34,007 nucleotides of DNA from a virus, in IMG/VR virus record IMGVR_UViG_3300025108_000012, positions 1-34,007 of that record; one strand, given 5' to 3'. A program made the position numbers and the translations under genes. A model generated the notes under the pieces. It saw only the letters and a list, made by a program, of their open reading frames with translations. It was not told the DNA's origin and made no database searches. Positions 25,049 to 31,774 of the stretch are shown here, piece after piece; the first letter of the stretch is position 1; the number at the start of each line of letters is the position of its first letter.

Positions 25049-26638
25049 TTATACTCCATACGCTTTGGCGTAATAGTCGGGATTTTCATTTCTAAATTGA
25101 GTTAATGCTTCGCTATACGAAACGCCCTTTTCAATACTTAGAGCCTGAACTCGCTCGTTTAAACTCGTTTTACTGATCTCTTGACCGCTCGCACCATGTC
25201 CGATTTGATTCAATGGCACAGTCGAGTTTAAAGGTCGCTCATTAAACATCGACCAGAACTCGGGCTGTACAGCTTTAATCGCCCAAGCTTTAGCGGCGAC
25301 GCTCGCTTCGGCAGGTGAAATTCGACCTTCCGAAAGTAGGGTTTTGACGGCGTCGTTACATTCAATCTCTCGCTTTTCGGCTTCGATTGTTTCGAGTCGT
25401 TCGTTGAGTCGAGCATTATTTTCTCTTAAACTGTTAATCTCAGATAAAAGCATCGACTCGCCTAAACTCGTAGTTTCGCTCATCGACGCTTTTTTCTTCT
25501 CGTCTTCGTCGTCGTCGTCTTCGGTTAGAGTTGTCTCGTCTTCGTCTTCATTCGTAGACTCTTCATTTTTAGAAACGATCGAAGACTCGGCTTCGTCTTT
25601 CATATCTGCGAGCGTTTGTTCAAGCTCTTTAACTAGCTCATCTTTAGCGGCAAGCGCCTTTTTAAGCTCGTCTGTACTCATGTCGTCGATGTTCATATCT
25701 GCCCTTTCGCTTAATGTAATTCGATCGATTTTATTGTTAGATTGTGCAGGTCGAGGCGTTAACGTAATCGCTAATAGTTGAGCATTACCGACCAAAGTAC
25801 CGCCGTCTCTTGAATATACATCGCCCGTTATGAACTCAGGCGACGACCAAAGGACACCGCCCGCATTTTGTACGACCTCGACGCCCCGTTCATTATAAGC
25901 GGGGATCGCATATAGGCCATCATCTTTAAGTTCTAAACCAACGATTAAACCGAGAGCGTTACCGCTTTCAGGCGGGGCGGGTTGCCCGCCTTGAAATGGA
26001 CTCGTAGCGTGTTGCCAGTCTATGACGACCGGGTCAACTTCGGCTCGCTCGTTATAAACTCGAACAAGCTCGGCGAGTAAATCTTGATCGATATCTTTAC
26101 CGATTTGATCCCCGCTCATTCGACTAGTTACTTGACCCAGTGCAAGCGTTTTAAATGCTCGACCAACGATCAAACCATCGTCTCTATCTGATTCGATGTC
26201 GATGTCGACTTTGACCGCTTCGCTATATGCTCTTAATGTTTTATTCTTCATTTTTTCATCAACCTTTTTCATCATACCGACGATTTTATTTGACCATCGA
26301 TAACCCGCATCACCCCCCCACGCCGACCATGCGATACGACCCTTTGACCAGTCCGACCATTTCGGCGACTTTTTGTCGACTTCGTGTCGCTGAAAATAGG
26401 AAAGCATACGCCGAACGGTATCGGGTGAAACCGTTTGACCATTTGATAAGTCTCTCGCCCGAGCGATCCCGACGGCGGTTAAACCCTTTTGTGATTTCGG
26501 TTTCTTTGCTCGAACCAATAACGCTTTTTTCGCTTCGGCTTGTACAGCTTTCGGCGGTGTAAAATTGATATGATTATATTTTTCAGGTGTCATCAAATGC
26601 GAGATGAAGTCTTGTTTTCGTTTTCGAATCTTAACCAT
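25049..26638 (-). CDS. Prohead protease-scaffold fusion (Mu gpI-like) with extra N-terminal domain
   Basis: A 529-residue protein with three parts. Residues of about 25-125 form a small basic domain with GLTAVGIARARDLSNGQ, SYFQRHEVDK and AWSAWGGDAGYRWSNK, seen in several phage prohead proteins. Residues of about 145-310 match the Mu I-like protease region, with VVIDWQHATSPF (possible catalytic His) and WSSPEFITGD. Residues of about 325-460 are an acidic, coiled-coil scaffold with a run of Asp/Glu (EDEDETTLTEDDDDEDE). The C-terminus is a helical delivery-like end. As in Mu, protease and scaffold are one gene. No internal start is obvious, but one at MNIDDMSTDELKK (about residue 313) would give a scaffold-only form. 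Confidence 0.8.
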   Translation of the reverse strand: MVKIRKRKQDFISHLMTPEKYNHINFTPPKAVQAEAKKALLVRAKKPKSQKGLTAVGIARARDLSNGQTVSPDTVRRMLSYFQRHEVDKKSPKWSDWSKGRIAWSAWGGDAGYRWSNKIVGMMKKVDEKMKNKTLRAYSEAVKVDIDIESDRDDGLIVGRAFKTLALGQVTSRMSGDQIGKDIDQDLLAELVRVYNERAEVDPVVIDWQHATSPFQGGQPAPPESGNALGLIVGLELKDDGLYAIPAYNERGVEVVQNAGGVLWSSPEFITGDVYSRDGGTLVGNAQLLAITLTPRPAQSNNKIDRITLSERADMNIDDMSTDELKKALAAKDELVKELEQTLADMKDEAESSIVSKNEESTNEDEDETTLTEDDDDEDEKKKASMSETTSLGESMLLSEINSLRENNARLNERLETIEAEKREIECNDAVKTLLSEGRISPAEASVAAKAWAIKAVQPEFWSMFNERPLNSTVPLNQIGHGASGQEISKTSLNERVQALSIEKGVSYSEALTQFRNENPDYYAKAYGV

Positions 26639-28046
26639 TTCGACGCCGCCTAATTAACGTTTCAGCAAGCGCCGAGACACCGCCGCCGCCTTTGGCCTGA
26701 ATAGTTCGCTCGATTGCTGATCGTTGCGCATCCTCGGGAAGGTCGCCCGCTCCGAGTCGATCTCGAATCGCTCTCTCAAGTTCATCGTCTGGCGTTAATA
26801 ACCCGGCGGTTACTAAAGCGGGTAAGCTGTTCAATGATTCGGCGAGATCATCGGTATCAAGCCCCGTATGTACAAGACGAGGTAACTTCGACGGGTCAAC
26901 CGCTCCGTAGTTCCATTTGACTAGTCGACCGACTGTACCGCCGCCTCGACGATCGACGCCGTTGATTGTACTCGTTACGATGTCGCATAGATTAATCGCC
27001 GCTCGTCTAAACACACTTAAATGTATTTCCCCGACTGACCTCGCCCCCGTTTCAGTATTTCCCAAATCGGCGAACTGGGCGAGGAAAGCACTTGAGATTT
27101 GCGAATCGCATTTCGTGATAATTTCTAGCGGGGCGCTTGCGTATAAATTCGACTGCATAGCATACGTATCGAATTTAACTGCACCCGTCTCGACTAGATA
27201 CGATTGTTCAGTCGAGATAAATGATCGGGCCTGTTCTTCGGCGTCGTCGATCATCGCTTCGATATCGCCGTCGGTTAGACCTTGCGATTCGGCTTGCGAA
27301 CGATCTACTTTTACAACGGGCGTCGGGATCGCCCAACGATCAACGCCGACACACATTAAATTAGACACACGTTGTTTTGTTCGCCACCACCACCAGACAG
27401 GGCGAAGCATACCGACGCCCTCGAAGTTCGACCCCGTTCGATTCAATGTTAATAACAAAAGTTTATTAGCGGGGATCGGCTCGGGTGTATATGTAACGCC
27501 GACCGTATTTTGTAAAACGCCGTCGAGGTTTTGATTGTCTCGACTTAACCATCGATTATGCGCCGATGGTTCTCGATCAGCGTATTGATCAAGCCAAATG
27601 CGAGAACGACCAGTCGAATCAAGACCGACTCTATAAATCTCCTCGGCGTATCTATAGCCGACTGGGATAAACTCTAAAAGATAGCTGAGTTGATCTTCAA
27701 ACGAAGACGACATTTGACCCGAGAAGCCGTCGAAGCCGAACGCCTCGTTACAATATCGAGCGAGTTCATCGGCGACGGGGTCGGATTCGATCCCCGCTTC
27801 AAATCGCCATGACGCCGACAATAATGTTTGTTTCAACATATGCCAAGACCGACGAACGATCGGGTCGGTTCTTAGCATTTCTTCGGCTTCACTTACCCAC
27901 GATAAACCCGTTAAGCTTGCATTTCGCTCCTTACCCGAAATCACCCCGCCGTTTAATTGAGTACCTGTTATGCCTCGAGTTTGAAAGCGTGGGTATTTGC
28001 CTTTAAGATGGCGTTGTTCTCGATTAACGAGTTTATTCATAGACAT
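26631..28046 (-). CDS. Portal protein (Mu gp29 / DUF935-like)
   Basis: A 471-residue portal. Signature segments: EEMLRTDPIVRRSWHMLKQT near the N-terminus, a GMLRPVWWWWRTKQRVSNLM helix (about 216-235), IMIDDAEEQARSFIST and the C-terminal helical wing. Portals form the dodecameric DNA entry ring. It is the first gene of the structural operon, 27 bases or so downstream of the predicted transcription start, behind GGGG. A second ATG (codon 3) is a possible start. It follows the control interval rather than TerL directly, because a methyltransferase lies between. Confidence 0.85.
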   Translation of the reverse strand: MSMNKLVNREQRHLKGKYPRFQTRGITGTQLNGGVISGKERNASLTGLSWVSEAEEMLRTDPIVRRSWHMLKQTLLSASWRFEAGIESDPVADELARYCNEAFGFDGFSGQMSSSFEDQLSYLLEFIPVGYRYAEEIYRVGLDSTGRSRIWLDQYADREPSAHNRWLSRDNQNLDGVLQNTVGVTYTPEPIPANKLLLLTLNRTGSNFEGVGMLRPVWWWWRTKQRVSNLMCVGVDRWAIPTPVVKVDRSQAESQGLTDGDIEAMIDDAEEQARSFISTEQSYLVETGAVKFDTYAMQSNLYASAPLEIITKCDSQISSAFLAQFADLGNTETGARSVGEIHLSVFRRAAINLCDIVTSTINGVDRRGGGTVGRLVKWNYGAVDPSKLPRLVHTGLDTDDLAESLNSLPALVTAGLLTPDDELERAIRDRLGAGDLPEDAQRSAIERTIQAKGGGGVSALAETLIRRRRNG

Positions 28047-28079
28047 ACTACCCCGATTGATAAAACGTGGTTCTCGGCT

Positions 28080-28108
28080 ATTATAAACCCGATTCGATAG
28101 TTTAGCAA
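28080..28108 (-). promoter_or_regulatory. Strong sigma-70-like promoter for the structural operon
   Basis: Minus-strand TTGCTA (28108-28103), 17 bases, and a perfect TATAAT (28085-28080). The portal start lies 34 bases beyond the -10. This is the best promoter in the genome and heads about 24 kb of structural genes. Confidence 0.75.
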
Positions 28109-28113
28109 ATAAG

Positions 28114-28133
28114 TACTGAAATCCTGTTCAGTA
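28114..28133 (-). promoter_or_regulatory. LexA-box-like palindrome upstream of the late promoter
   Basis: The 20-bp palindrome TACTGAAATCCTGTTCAGTA has TACTG and CAGTA ends with exactly 10 bases between, the spacing of the E. coli LexA box (TACTG-N10-CAGTA). The fourth arm base differs from CTGT...ACAG on both sides, so affinity for LexA may be low. It lies 5 bp upstream of the -35, a place more typical for an activator or a weak operator. Confidence 0.5.
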
Positions 28134-28191
28134 TTGTAAACGGTGTTTTGTTAGTCTATTCTCGAAACGTGAAAAGTTAGAATTTGTTAGC

Positions 28192-28283
28192 GCCCTCGCC
28201 GAAGTGTTTAAATATGCTTCGGCGGGGACACTATTTAAATAACATCATTCTATTTTTTCGTTTTCGTTTAATTTGGCGAGGGC
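28192..28283 (-). promoter_or_regulatory. Competing hairpins between methyltransferase and portal
   Basis: An 8-bp stem CGCCGAAG/CTTCGGCG (28197-28204 with 28217-28224, 12-base loop) shares one arm with a second 9-bp pairing, GCCCTCGCC (28192-28200) with GGCGAGGGC (28275-28283). The two pairings exclude each other. Neither is followed by a T-run on the minus strand, so it is not a simple terminator. It lies in the transcript leader region between operons and could be an attenuator-like switch, a protein-binding site or an RNA-processing site. Confidence 0.45.
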
Positions 28284-28329
28284 TTGACCTAAAGAATACC
28301 CCCTTGTTTTCGTTACGCTTGGAGGAACT

Positions 28330-29478
28330 TTATTTAAGCAATCCTTCCAATCTCTCGACGTCGGAGTAGGCTAATTCTCGCAATAACGTTTTGAAGGCTC
28401 GCTCGGCGGTCGCCGGGACAACTCCATTTCCGAGTAATCGTAGTTCATCCGTTCTATTATCAACGGATTGGTACAACTTGGCATCGTCCAGCCGATAGGT
28501 AATCCCATCAGTAATTCGACCCACCGAGGGTTTAATTTTCCTCTGTAATTTTCGGCGTCGTGTACTTGCCTCGGCATTGTATCGATACGACCCTTTCCAT
28601 CGGATCGAGGGGGTAACTTTTTTTTCATTTCGATTTCGTAAGAGTCTCTTGTTATTGGAGTTGCCCACTTTTTCGCTCGCTGTATTGTAATTTGCCCTTG
28701 TAATCCTAATTGTTTTTTCAGTTCCAATCTTCTTTGAAAATGATCGAGAGAACAACCTAGTTCTCTTATTTCCATCGAAGCCGTCGGAGTTACCCATAGC
28801 AACTCTCTTGGGTTCAAAGCTATATTGTTTTTCTTCTCTAAACGCAGGCCATACATTCTCGAACTGAGTGTTTGATTCGATAAGTCTGTTAATAACATCA
28901 TATCCGGTTCGTTTAAGATCATCGGATATACCGAGAATGAAAACTCGCTTTCGACGATGAGGCGCGCCGACTTCGCTCGCCGAGAATATGCCCGCCGTCG
29001 CTCGGTAGCCCAGTCGTTCCAACTCTCGGAGGATATGAAGCAAAACGGGCGTCGATTCGGGGTCGCTCCATTGATCGGAGTGTAATTTTGATGAGAAGAT
29101 CCCTTCGACGTTTTCCAAGAAAACAACGGTAGGTCGGCAAATTTTGATTCCCCGTTTAATCGAAGGCCATAAATGTCTTGAGTCTTCGTCGGCGGCTCTT
29201 CGCCCGGCTGTACTAAATGGTTGGCAAGGGAAACCGCCTGACAAGATATCCACTTTTTGACTAAATATTTCCCAGTCGAACGTTTTAAGATTCGACCAGA
29301 TAGGGGCGAGGTCGAGTAAACCCGCTTCAATCTTCGAAACCAAGTTTTCGATGGCGAAATATTCGATCTCCACATAACAGATCGTTCGAATATTTCTGAT
29401 AGCTCTTTTAAGTCCGAGATCAATTCCCCCGTACCCTGTACAGAGTGATATATGTTTAAGTTCTTCGGTATTATCCAC
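28330..29478 (-). CDS. C5-cytosine DNA methyltransferase
   Basis: A 382-residue DNA (cytosine-5-)-methyltransferase with all key motifs: motif I TGYGGIDLGL (14-23), motif IV GGFPCQPF with catalytic Cys85, motif VI ENVEG (122-126), motif VIII GAPHRRKRVFILG (171-183) and the C-terminal motif IX/X region with LRLLGNGVVPATAERAF (about 346-362). It probably protects phage DNA from host restriction; no partner endonuclease is adjacent. The start must be GTG: the frame is closed by TAA two codons upstream. An overlapping frame starts at an ATG two bases before this GTG, using the same AAAGG. Composition is TCGA-poor, suggesting import. It interrupts the terminase-portal order. Confidence 0.9.
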   Translation of the reverse strand: MDNTEELKHISLCTGYGGIDLGLKRAIRNIRTICYVEIEYFAIENLVSKIEAGLLDLAPIWSNLKTFDWEIFSQKVDILSGGFPCQPFSTAGRRAADEDSRHLWPSIKRGIKICRPTVVFLENVEGIFSSKLHSDQWSDPESTPVLLHILRELERLGYRATAGIFSASEVGAPHRRKRVFILGISDDLKRTGYDVINRLIESNTQFENVWPAFREEKQYSFEPKRVAMGNSDGFDGNKRTRLFSRSFSKKIGTEKTIRITRANYNTASEKVGNSNNKRLLRNRNEKKVTPSIRWKGSYRYNAEASTRRRKLQRKIKPSVGRITDGITYRLDDAKLYQSVDNRTDELRLLGNGVVPATAERAFKTLLRELAYSDVERLEGLLK

Positions 29479-29480
29479 AT
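28371..29480 (-). CDS. Overprinted ORF in the methyltransferase gene, recognisable C-terminal domain
   Basis: A second frame of 369 codons is open over nearly the whole methyltransferase gene, starting ATG at 29480 behind AAAGG, 2 bases before the methyltransferase GTG. Its C-terminal third has WVTPTAS, KKWATPITRDS and KLNPRWVELLMGLPIGWT, which from memory matches a recurrent phage protein C-terminus found next to or within C5 methyltransferase genes. The same bases read as KPSVGRITDGITYRLD in the methyltransferase frame. The N-terminal two thirds are basic and not recognised. It may be a real second product, a frameshifted alternative C-terminus, or a relic. The C-terminal domain is supported; expression is not shown. 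Confidence 0.45.
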   Translation of the reverse strand: MWIIPKNLNIYHSVQGTGELISDLKELSEIFERSVMWRSNISPSKTWFRRLKRVYSTSPLSGRILKRSTGKYLVKKWISCQAVSLANHLVQPGEEPPTKTQDIYGLRLNGESKFADLPLFSWKTSKGSSHQNYTPINGATPNRRPFCFISSESWNDWATERRRAYSRRAKSARLIVESEFSFSVYPMILNEPDMMLLTDLSNQTLSSRMYGLRLEKKNNIALNPRELLWVTPTASMEIRELGCSLDHFQRRLELKKQLGLQGQITIQRAKKWATPITRDSYEIEMKKKLPPRSDGKGRIDTMPRQVHDAENYRGKLNPRWVELLMGLPIGWTMPSCTNPLIIERMNYDYSEMELSRRPPSEPSKRYCEN

Positions 29481-29490
29481 TTTAAACCTT

Positions 29491-30864
29491 TCAAAAGCTA
29501 GCTTTTGCCCCGCCGCCCGTTCGAACTTTTCGACCTTTTTTATCAGTCGAACTCGAACGGCTTGTATAACGTTTTGTATCGACGCTTGTATCGTGCCAGT
29601 TGAATATTATACAGTCGTATCGAAGGGCGTCGAGCGGGTCTTCTCGACCGTCCTTAACGGGTCGTTCGTTCTTATCCCAAGCATACGATAATAATGCTTT
29701 TCGAAGACTATTACCCGATGATCTTTCGCCCCGATCCCATACGTCCCGAGTTATTAAATATCGACGTTGAGCGAACGCCCGTTTTAATCGTTGAACGCCG
29801 TTTAATACATCGGTTTTGATCGGGTCGCTTGTATGACGAAGAGCCATACCGAGACCGTTCGGCGGGGCGGTTCTCATCGCTCGAAATGCACTCGCCCCGG
29901 TTTGGTCGTTTCTCGCTCGCCCCGCTTTATCAGCGACACCAGTGTCGAGCCATATTCTCGCCGACGGGGCGTCGTTTTGTAATGAGCGAGGCCATGATAT
30001 AGACGTTATCAATCGAGCTAATTCGGCGGTCGTTACTTCTTTCGGATTGAACTCAGCACAAATGACCGAAGCGTTTAATGTCTCATCATGTACGATAATC
30101 AAAACTGATGGTTTTCTAAATCCCCAGTCGATAGCGATTCGCCCCGTCATCGATTCGTTATATTCCCAGTTATCAATAACAAGCGACTCGGTGAACTCGC
30201 TATATATCAATCCCGTTGGCGGCTTCGGTTTATTCATAACCATCGCCTCACGTTCGTCGACGGGTAACATTTTCGTCGCTTCGAACCAGTCGTCCGATAG
30301 ATTTTGTTTGTTAACGTAGCTCGTAAATAAAAGCGGGTCATAGCCTGCCGACTCCGACATCGATACCCACCAAGCCCCGACAACGGGCAAGCCTACAAGA
30401 ATCATAATCGGCGATTCGCCTGCTCGAAGTCGCCCGAGTGCTTTATGTGCAACCTCGGCGCTTAATGTTTGACACTCATCTATAAGACAAACGCCCGACG
30501 TTATGTTCAAGCCTTCAAGGGGATTATGAGTCGTGTCCCTTGTACCCGGTCGATAATACGATCGACACCAGACTGTAGACCCCGTATGAGGATCAAACCA
30601 AACTTGTTGAGTATGATTATACGTCCAACCGAGCGGCGATAACCACTTTTCGATTTCAGGCATTAACACCGATCGATATCTCGGCGCTGTATCTGTAACG
30701 AGTAGAATACTTGTACCGGGTCGCACTTTTGCAACGAACAAAATCGAGAAGACGAGCGCCGATGTTTTGCCCGATCCCCACCCGCAGCGAGCCGATATAA
30801 TTTTATCTTTTCGAATAATACGCCCGATGATCTGAGCTTGAAGTTCGTTAAGATTTAAACTCAT
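29491..30864 (-). CDS. terL: Terminase large subunit
   Basis: A 457-residue packaging motor. Walker A GWGSGKT (28-34), Walker B VCLIDE (125-130) with catalytic Glu, and an RNase H-like nuclease domain with acidic residues in IAIDWGF (D246), IWLDTG (D307) and GREDPLDALRYD (about 406-417). It translocates DNA into the prohead and cuts concatemers. Small-subunit gene lies upstream, separated by one small gene. Nuclease and ATPase residues appear intact. Packaging type (pac headful or cos) cannot be settled, but the circular assembly fits headful packaging. The stop lies 10 bases before the methyltransferase/overprint start. Confidence 0.95.
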   Translation of the reverse strand: MSLNLNELQAQIIGRIIRKDKIISARCGWGSGKTSALVFSILFVAKVRPGTSILLVTDTAPRYRSVLMPEIEKWLSPLGWTYNHTQQVWFDPHTGSTVWCRSYYRPGTRDTTHNPLEGLNITSGVCLIDECQTLSAEVAHKALGRLRAGESPIMILVGLPVVGAWWVSMSESAGYDPLLFTSYVNKQNLSDDWFEATKMLPVDEREAMVMNKPKPPTGLIYSEFTESLVIDNWEYNESMTGRIAIDWGFRKPSVLIIVHDETLNASVICAEFNPKEVTTAELARLITSISWPRSLQNDAPSARIWLDTGVADKAGRARNDQTGASAFRAMRTAPPNGLGMALRHTSDPIKTDVLNGVQRLKRAFAQRRYLITRDVWDRGERSSGNSLRKALLSYAWDKNERPVKDGREDPLDALRYDCIIFNWHDTSVDTKRYTSRSSSTDKKGRKVRTGGGAKASF

Positions 30865-30865
30865 G

Positions 30866-31165
30866 TTATCTCAATATTGGTCGGTGTCGCTCATCACCGT
30901 ATAACATCGAATCTCTAAATAGTTCGATCCACTGTAAAGCGAGTCGGCGGCTTTTCTCATGTATAACGCTTTCGGGCGCTGTCCTATAATTAGCTAATAA
31001 TACGAGCGTCGATTTATAGTCATCGATTAAAACGTCGATCAGCTTTGTCTCATCATAAACGACCCGATCGTCTTCGATGCAAATAATAGCGATATCGAAT
31101 AATGCTCTCGGTTGATAATATGACAATGTCGACGACGTTGAGTCGCCCCAGATATTACTCTTCAT
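30866..31165 (-). CDS. Hypothetical protein between the terminase subunits
   Basis: A 99-residue protein starting MKSNIWGDSTSSTLSYYQPR, acidic in the middle (IICIEDDRVVYDETK) with a helical C-terminal half. It overlaps the TerS end by 11 bases and is followed directly by TerL, so it is part of the packaging unit. Small genes between TerS and TerL are not a fixed part of Mu-like head modules. No membrane segment and no recognised family; could regulate terminase or be an accessory packaging factor. Confidence 0.6.
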   Translation of the reverse strand: MKSNIWGDSTSSTLSYYQPRALFDIAIICIEDDRVVYDETKLIDVLIDDYKSTLVLLANYRTAPESVIHEKSRRLALQWIELFRDSMLYGDERHRPILR

Positions 31166-31595
31166 TTTCTAGCTCAATACTTTGAGTCATCGGCTCGCCT
31201 GTTATCGCTTCTACCCCTTGAGCTAACATCGAGGCGACTAGTTTCGAGCCGTCGTTTGCTTTGCTAATATTAACGCTCATATCTCGTTTAATCGACCATC
31301 GCTCGGGATGTCGTCTCTCAAGTAGCCAAGCTTTCGCCCGCCAATCGTCCGAGATTCTTATATCATTGTATAAAGCGGCTTCGCCGAAATCGATAGCGGC
31401 GTCGAACTCATCATTAAAATCGGCGTCATCTTTTCGCCAGTTGTCGACTGTTCGAGGATGAACGCCCGCTTGCGTACAAGCGGCTTTAATCGTTAACCCC
31501 GCTCGAAGATTGTTTAATATCGCTTCGATGTATTTCGGCGTTTTCTTCGACTTGTGGTTTGTCTTCTGTTTTGTCTTCGGTTTCGCTTTTGCCAT
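31155..31595 (-). CDS. terS: Terminase small subunit
   Basis: A 146-residue DNA-recognition subunit. The first 20 residues are lysine-rich (KAKPKTKQKTNHKSKKTPK). A helix-turn-helix follows at about 30-55 (GLTIKAACTQAGVHPRTVDN, then WRKDDADF), and a helical oligomerisation part with AWLLERRHPERWSIK, a motif common in terminase small subunits. It binds the packaging start site and feeds DNA to TerL. The first 110 bases lie inside the preceding gene in another frame, an unusually long overlap; ribosome site GAGAAG. Confidence 0.85.
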   Translation of the reverse strand: MAKAKPKTKQKTNHKSKKTPKYIEAILNNLRAGLTIKAACTQAGVHPRTVDNWRKDDADFNDEFDAAIDFGEAALYNDIRISDDWRAKAWLLERRHPERWSIKRDMSVNISKANDGSKLVASMLAQGVEAITGEPMTQSIELENEE

Positions 31596-31758
31596 AAATC
31601 TTCTCTGTAACTTCGATTAATTCGAGAGTGATTTGATTATACAATCGTAACGTTTCATCTCGAAGCGGCTCATTCTCGTCGTCGAGACGTAGCTTTTGAT
31701 AGAGTTTAGCGATGAGTTCATCTCGCGCGTTGATTGTCGTATTTGTAGTATTAACCAT
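31486..31758 (-). CDS. Small hypothetical protein overlapping terS
   Basis: A 90-residue helical, acidic protein (DELIAKLYQKLRLDDENEPL, then LYNQITLELIEVTEKIYG) with a disordered, Glu/Lys/Ser-rich end. Its last 36 codons share 110 bases with the start of terS in another frame. That shared section gives disordered ends in both proteins, as expected for overlapped coding. The ribosome site is weak. Function unknown; translation coupled to terS is plausible. Confidence 0.55.
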   Translation of the reverse strand: MVNTTNTTINARDELIAKLYQKLRLDDENEPLRDETLRLYNQITLELIEVTEKIYGKSETEDKTEDKPQVEENAEIHRSDIKQSSSGVND

Positions 31759-31774
31759 ATAACTATTGCTCTCG

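Noticed and set aside
25344-25781. 145-codon plus-strand frame rich in serine opposite the scaffold
   Set aside because: The poly-serine composition is the mirror of the GAT/GAA-rich acidic scaffold region; no support as a gene.
26917-27534. 205-codon open frame on the plus strand opposite the portal gene
   Set aside because: It lies wholly antisense to a clear portal gene, has no recognisable domain and reflects the TCG/CGA-rich codon use that leaves antisense frames open.
28192-28224. Rho-independent terminator after the methyltransferase
   Set aside because: The stem is good but neither strand has a T-run directly after it, so it is listed as a regulatory hairpin instead.
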